This document shows, piece by piece, positions 58,698 through 64,000 of a DNA stretch of 64,000 nucleotides. This DNA is from Trichodelitschia bisporula (lineage: Eukaryota; Ascomycota; Dothideomycetes; Phaeotrichales; Phaeotrichaceae): assembly GCA_010356995.1 (NCBI GenBank), contig ML996695.1:629061-693060 (forward strand), read 5' to 3'. A model generated the notes under the pieces. The model was not told where the DNA came from. It worked only from the letters and a program-made list of their open reading frames with translations, and did no database searches. A program made the translations under genes and the position numbers. Each line of letters starts with the position of its first letter. Positions within the stretch are counted from its first letter, which is position 1.

Positions 58698-61600
58698 CTA
58701 TCGCTGGCGCTTCGCCATCTGTTCCATGGTATCCGCGCCGCCGTAGTCCCAGCCCCGCTTATTGAGACCGGCGCCGAAGGAGCTTGCCACTACGTCCTGC
58801 CACATGGTAGGCGAAACGAAGTTGGGAGCGGGCGCCGCGTACGTCGTAGCTGGGGCGTTGGCAGGCAAGCCCATGTGGGTTCCGTGAGGTGAGTAGCCCG
58901 TCTGCGGTGAGTATGCTGTTTGGCCCAATTGGGCTTGTCCTTGGGTCATGCGTATGTCATAATTGCCTGCGGGCGGTGCTCTTAGAGGAGGGGACGGTTG
59001 AGAGGCGGTGCTTGAAGGAGGCGTACCAAAGGCTGAAGTCCATTGACTACAGGAGTTAGTGAAGACTAATCACAGGAGCGAGCGAACTCACTCAAATATT
59101 CTGGTCGGATTCCACTGCCCATGGTAGGGATCCTGGGACTGGACCGCAGCCGGAGCACCCTGGGCCATCACATTCAAGGACTGAACTATGGGAGAGTCAG
59201 TCTTGCAGTCCTCGTCCGTTGCGCTGACTGGCGGTGTGATGGGGTGGATCATGTTGTAATTGGCCTGGCTGGGGCCGAGGGACATGTCTTGGCCGGATGG
59301 TTGGGACCGGTACGCACCGTCGGGTAAAGGACTGGCATTATCATGCGGAGGCGGGCTTCCACACGGAAAGCTTGCCCGTAACTCGAACGGCCGGTTGATG
59401 TCGGCAGAGAAGGCTTCCCGCAGCGCTTCGATTTGGCTTTGCATCTCCGGCAAAGGCCACATCGGTGCAATCTTTTCCAAGATCCTCATGTGTCGCACAA
59501 AATAGTCCCGGGCGTCGGTATTGAGCTCAGGATCTGGGGAGGTAATAGAAGCCTGCTTCTGGTTAGATCGGTTGCAGCTGAAGAGAAGACGCTTACTAGA
59601 TGCAGCATGGTACAGGTTAAGACGCAGTAAATGGTAAAGCTGATGCCACGCTGCATTCCCATCAACCCAGGCGTGCCGTAACTTTGCAGCATGCTCTCCT
59701 GAATGCGACACATTTTCTTGGCTGCGTCGTAGCAGATCAGCATGTGATCCCGCCAGAATCCATCCGTCTCGGTCAAGTAGTGTATTTGTGGCCGGTGGTG
59801 CATGATTGTGGAGAGGTAGTGGTAACAGTGAACATTCCCGATAAAGGCTGAAGGAACCCACACCGCCTGATCCTGTGGTGGATAGAGGAGTTGGAAATCA
59901 GATGGAAGCTCTATCAACCATTTGGGATATTGCTTATCCAGAGCCGCGAAATCGGGATCTAAAGCCCACGCCTTTTTAGACTTGCGCAACCTCGCGTACA
60001 CCTTAATGGTGCTTTTGATATTCTTTACGACACGGGCGAAGTAAACGAAGTGGCGTGACACCTGGAGTTCGTCCTCGTCAACACCGGGAAGCGAGATAGG
60101 TGGCTGAAGTTCAACGGTATCCTCGTCCACGCCGAAATCAACACGCCCTAATGAGATTTAGTTAGGCTCAAAAGCCAAAAGGGTGCTACCAACCTTGTGG
60201 GCCGCCAATCATGGCTTCCAGGATGAAGAGAGTCTGCCAGATGCGCGTTTTTGCGACGCAATCCCAGATATTGTCACATAATTGTCCGGCTTCATGAGCT
60301 TCGTGATGCTGGTGCAGATCCAGGTCCTTGGCCATCGCGACCATGTTCACTACAGTCATCCAAGAGCGGTAGAAGTAGCCACGCTTCGGCGCCGCCTCGC
60401 GGGCTTTCAGTATCAGGAGCATAGCTTGAATAGTACTCAAGCGGGGTACGTCCTTGAAGCTTTCCTCGTGTTCTGCATGGATGAGCATCGTATATCGCAA
60501 TAAGAAAGGAAGTTAAACATACTAGCCGCAAGCGCAAGCCACTTACTGCCCTCCTGCACTTCGTCCAGCATCAACGAGCTGCAAGCAAATATCGCTTCCA
60601 ACATCAAGGGAGAGATGGACTCGCGATTTGTATCCCACTGATGATAGAAGGACTGGCGCTGAAGGACAGGAACAAAAGGATGGATGTTATTGAAGAAGCA
60701 GTCGAAATACCGCAGTGCTTGTTCTTCGCTTGGCATCATCTCCAGGGGGATGCGGACGCGCGAGTCTGGACTCATTGTCTGAGGAAGGTTAATCTCAATT
60801 TCCTCCACAGCTGGCGCTTCAGCTAGCTTTTTGTTTCCGGCGATGTAGGGCGCTGGCAGAGTTAGCAGAAGTCAGCATGCATGAGAGTAAGTTGTACCGA
60901 TTCCTAGGTGGTCGATTTTAAGCTCCGTCATGGCTTCGCTCAACTCGTCGGCCATGCTCGAGACAACGCTGCCATCGGATTTCCACGAACTGTCTGGCGC
61001 CGATACTGACGGTATGCCCGGCGGGGGTGTCGCGTAGCTTATTTGCGGATATTTAATCTGGGATTCTGGTATCGCCACAGCAGGTACACCACCATATGGA
61101 AGCTGCGGTTGTGTGGAATCGATGTATGTAGGTGACTGATAAGCGCCCATCGGCTCAACGTAATTGCTACGCACTTGCGGCGGCATGCTCTGCGCAACCG
61201 GCGCATATTGGGGAGGCGGTTGACGGTGGTAGTCGCTGATGTTTCCGATAGGGATGGTGGGGTAATCATTGACCCTCTGGATCTCGAAAGTATGCACGCC
61301 GGGGCTGGTGGAGGAGTCCTTCTCGTAGCTAACCGTCGGTGGAACGCAGTTCAGCTTCAGTCTTGTGCAGGCTGCGCAGGGCCATGAGTTCGTCGTCGCC
61401 GCATCGCACTTGATTTTCCGACGTCTGCACCCTTCACATGCCCGCATCACTGCCCACACATCAGCATGTCCACCCTCAACCAATATGGGAGTGTAGTGTA
61501 CCTTTCAGGCGCTTATGCCGATTGTGCTCGTCAACGAAAACATAGTCTATTGCGCAAACCTGGTCAGCGGGTCCGTATCAAAGCACGATCATGGGCCAGA

Positions 61601-61711
61601 CTCACTGCGCTGTTGCGGCTCCCTCGGGGCCAGCACCGTTGGAGCAAAACTGTAGCCCTGAGTCTGTGTGGCCTGCGGCAACAGTGGCCTGGAGCTGTTC
61701 TCGCTCGCCAT
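58698..61711 (-). CDS. Zn2Cys6 fungal-specific transcription factor
   Basis: Eight exons: 61711-61606, 61546-61502, 61449-60898, 60852-60523, 60472-60194, 60147-59597, 59552-59092 and 59046-58698, giving 890 residues. The DNA-binding zinc cluster is at residues 55-85 (CEGCRRRKIKC ... CAACTRLKLNC), spaced C-x2-C-x6-C-x9-C-x2-C-x6-C. It is preceded by NYVFVDEHNRHKRLKVMRA, a block I recall as conserved in relatives. The middle homology region spans residues 290-560, with FFNNIHPFVPVLQR and SPLMLEAIFACSSLMLDE. The C-terminal 270 residues are Pro/Gln/Ser-rich. It should act as a nuclear regulator. The target pathway is not readable from the window, and I do not assign a gene name. The exon 7 acceptor has two in-frame choices 6 bases apart. 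Confidence 0.9.
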
Positions 61712-64000
61712 GCCCGACGATGCGTATGTATCGGCTGACATCGAGGTGAGGAGGTCGGGAAAAGGATGGGGCGCAGGGCCGTGTGCGGCAAGTGCTGGTG
61801 GTGGGCAGGCGGCCAGGTGGGGTGCGGCACGTTTCGATGCGCTAGGATATCTGTGCGGCTCACTGGTAAGGCTCTAGACCTCAGGCAGGTGGGGGAAAGG
61901 CGGGCAGTAAATAGGACAGGCGGAAGAACGATGGTGCAGTGGGAACGCGGGCAAATGATACCTTACGACTGTGGGGTGAGAGGCGCGTCTAACGCGGGGA
62001 CGGGTGCAGTGAGCGCATCAATCGAGGCAAGTATTGGCAGGAAAGTCTCCCCGGAGTATCCTGGAGGGGCGAAAGGCTTCGGGATAGGTATTTAAGATGA
62101 CGAGTGGCGCTGGGGCGGGCGTATGTCGTTAGATTCCGGTGAGGTCGTCTGGTGTGTGTGGCTGAATTCGAGGCTCGAGGTTTGACGATGAAGTTCGAGG
62201 GTACAGGTAATGTGGATCTTTCACGCCAGGACGTTTGCGCTGACAAGGGAAAGACGGGCGCTCGGATCTCAATAGAGGTCGGAGATGAGGGGGCTTGGGA
62301 CTGGAAGCCTACGAGGGAGGGGTGGGGAGGAGGGGTGTGAGAGTTGGTATGGGTAGTTGGGAGTTGCGGGGGGTTGGGATAATGGGGTGAGGGGTGTAGG
62401 TAGGTAGAGAGGGTGGAAAATAATGAGAAACGGGGAGGCTGTCGAGATAACCGACAAGAAAACAAGCACCGACCAAGTGTGGAGAGAGAAGAAACTAGCA
62501 CAGGGAAGATGGGAAATAGAGAGGACGATCATCAAGGGCGATGGACGAGTCTAGTGTCAAGAAATGGAACAAGCGCACGCGAGGAATTCCATATGTTCCC
62601 TCTGCTAAGAAGCGGAATCATGACACTACTATGCAGGATACGTTTAGTTAGCAGCAGCAACAGCAGCAGCAGCCAGTATCTAGCACCCCCTCCCTCACCC
62701 CAGCAGCAGTGGATATTGCGTTCAGAGTACGGATGTATCCAAATGCTTCTTTCACCATCTCAGATATCCTACTACCTCCGTAGTTCTAGAGCATATGCAT
62801 TCGGCAACCATTTGGCCATCTAATGCCGGTTAAGAGGCGCCCTTGAGTCCTCTACGAATGCGCGTTGCAAGCTGTACGGATGTACGGGTAGGCCGCAGGC
62901 CATCTCAGACTCTAGTCTAGATAGACTTCGACTTGCGGCTGGTGGCTTCTCCGTAGCATGCCTATCCAAGCACCTTGTCTACTGTCCTTCCCCTCCCCCA
63001 TCCCCTCCCCCCACACGCACTACAGCCAGCCCGTTTCTGGACCTTGATTCCCACAGAAGTGCAGAATCGGCCAAAACTCTCCCACCTGCCAACCACTTAC
63101 CTTAGCTTGTCGGCGGTTGAGGGCGTGAAAGAAGCGCCAGTGAGACGCCTCTAGCTACCATTACCTGACGTCTCAGCGGAGCACGAGGATATGGCCTGGG
63201 TCACGGCAGTTCCCAGCGAGCACCGTCATCCAGTCGCTCTCGTCGTGACCATATTGCCAGACCGACCGTTCTGAGCTGAACACTAGACTCACGCGCGTAT
63301 CCCGAATATACACATTGCGCACATACCACACCACACAGACGAATAATCCATCTGATGGGCGGAGCGGGTGAACCAAAGAAGGTGGTGGACGAGGTTGCGT
63401 TGCGTCTTGCAGTTACAGGCAGCTCGGGCCCCACCGACAATTGTAAACCGAGGCCGTTTTTTTTGACGCTCGGACGTTCAGATGTCTCGACCTCGATGCT
63501 GTGAATATGGCGACTCGAGTGGCCAAAGGGAGGGAAAGAAGAGCAAATACGGATGTGAACACTTGAACCAACGGTGTAAGCCGTTGCGGCGTGTGGAGAA
63601 AAGTCAAAGGAATATGCCCACTGTAACCTCAGGGCTCAACCCCCAGAGTCCTAGGGGGGCGACACGGTCACCACACCTTGCAGGGGGGGCTGATGTGGAA
63701 GTGGGACAAGGCCCCACGCTGCGCATCGAGATTTGCGATTCACGAAGCTGCAACTCACAACGATGTGGGCTTTCCAAGCAAACTGGTCATGCTGTAGCAA
63801 GCAAAAGCTCTCAGGCTGTTCGGCTCGCCTTGTCAAGCTTCATTTTCGCCCCCTTTTTTTGTTCCGGGCCCGCCACCATCATTGCGCGTCGTAGGGCATC
63901 GCGGTGGCAAGCTGCGAGGACCAAGTGATTGGGTTTGCTCGAAAAGAAGCCAGCTCTCCGCCTTCTAGCAACTTTGTGAACCGCTCTCCCCGGGGTGTCG
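61712..64000. other. Gene-empty right end, 2.3 kb
   Basis: No supported gene to the window edge. It holds a G/T-rich tract (about 62280-62430) that is pyrimidine-rich on the factor's coding strand, and a short CAG/CAA microsatellite. A gene starting beyond 64000 may use this DNA as promoter. Confidence 0.5.
62651..62674 (+). repeat. CAG/CAA microsatellite
   Basis: About eight CAG/CAA triplets with one CAA interruption, followed by a second shorter CAG cluster near 62700. Not inside a supported gene. Confidence 0.8.

Overview
The window is nuclear DNA of a filamentous ascomycete (Pezizomycotina). It is fairly GC-rich and gene-dense, with mostly single-copy housekeeping genes on both strands. 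Nearly every gene is cut by short GT-AG introns, usually 44-60 nt, with CTAAC/CTGAC-like branch sites. The proteins are of fungal type: Tos1, Rrn3, Caf120-like, Pex13, Ssb-type Hsp70 and a Zn2Cys6 regulator. The Ste20-like kinase begins like its Pezizomycotina relatives. I could not narrow the class. I saw no rRNA, tRNA, CRISPR, transposon or virus-derived element.

Layout. 0-19 kb: the 3' end of an acetyl-CoA C-acetyltransferase (+), TELO2/Tel2 (-), the NEDD8 E1 subunit Uba3 (+), a secreted Pro/Ala-rich protein (-), a DUF202 membrane protein (+), a vacuolar-type zinc transporter (+), a Ste20/GCK-family kinase (-), a small Gly-rich protein (+) and the Pol I factor Rrn3 (-). 19-38 kb: a Caf120-like PH protein (-), a BAH-PHD protein (+), Pol I/III subunit RPAC1 (-) divergent from complex I 49-kDa subunit (+), cell-wall protein Tos1 (+), Pex13 (+) and a UBE2W-type E2 (+). 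38-56 kb: Ssb Hsp70 (+), ethanolamine/choline phosphotransferase (+), a conserved hypothetical (+), ATP synthase gamma (-) divergent from DNA topoisomerase I (+), and an NAD-dependent epimerase-like protein (+). 56-64 kb: an SRPBCC protein (-), a Zn2Cys6 transcription factor (-), and a gene-empty right end.

I worked out exon-intron structures by hand from splice consensus, reading phase and family conservation. They give 64 coding introns in 21 spliced genes, and every complete model is an exact multiple of three. The genes do not form one pathway. Functional themes are ubiquitin-like conjugation (Uba3, UBE2W), Pol I/III transcription (Rrn3, RPAC1), mitochondrial energy (complex I, ATP synthase), and membrane or cell-wall biogenesis.

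The most interesting observations are a 6-nt micro-exon and a neighbouring GC-AG intron in uba3, and a 12-nt micro-exon in the UBE2W gene. Others are a 21-nt minisatellite in the secreted Pro/Ala protein and a small Gly-rich gene with paired [N/D]PLGL motifs preceded by two TTTAGGGTG boxes. Two CACGTG boxes lie between the ATP synthase gamma and topoisomerase I genes. I found no convincing multi-gene novel system.
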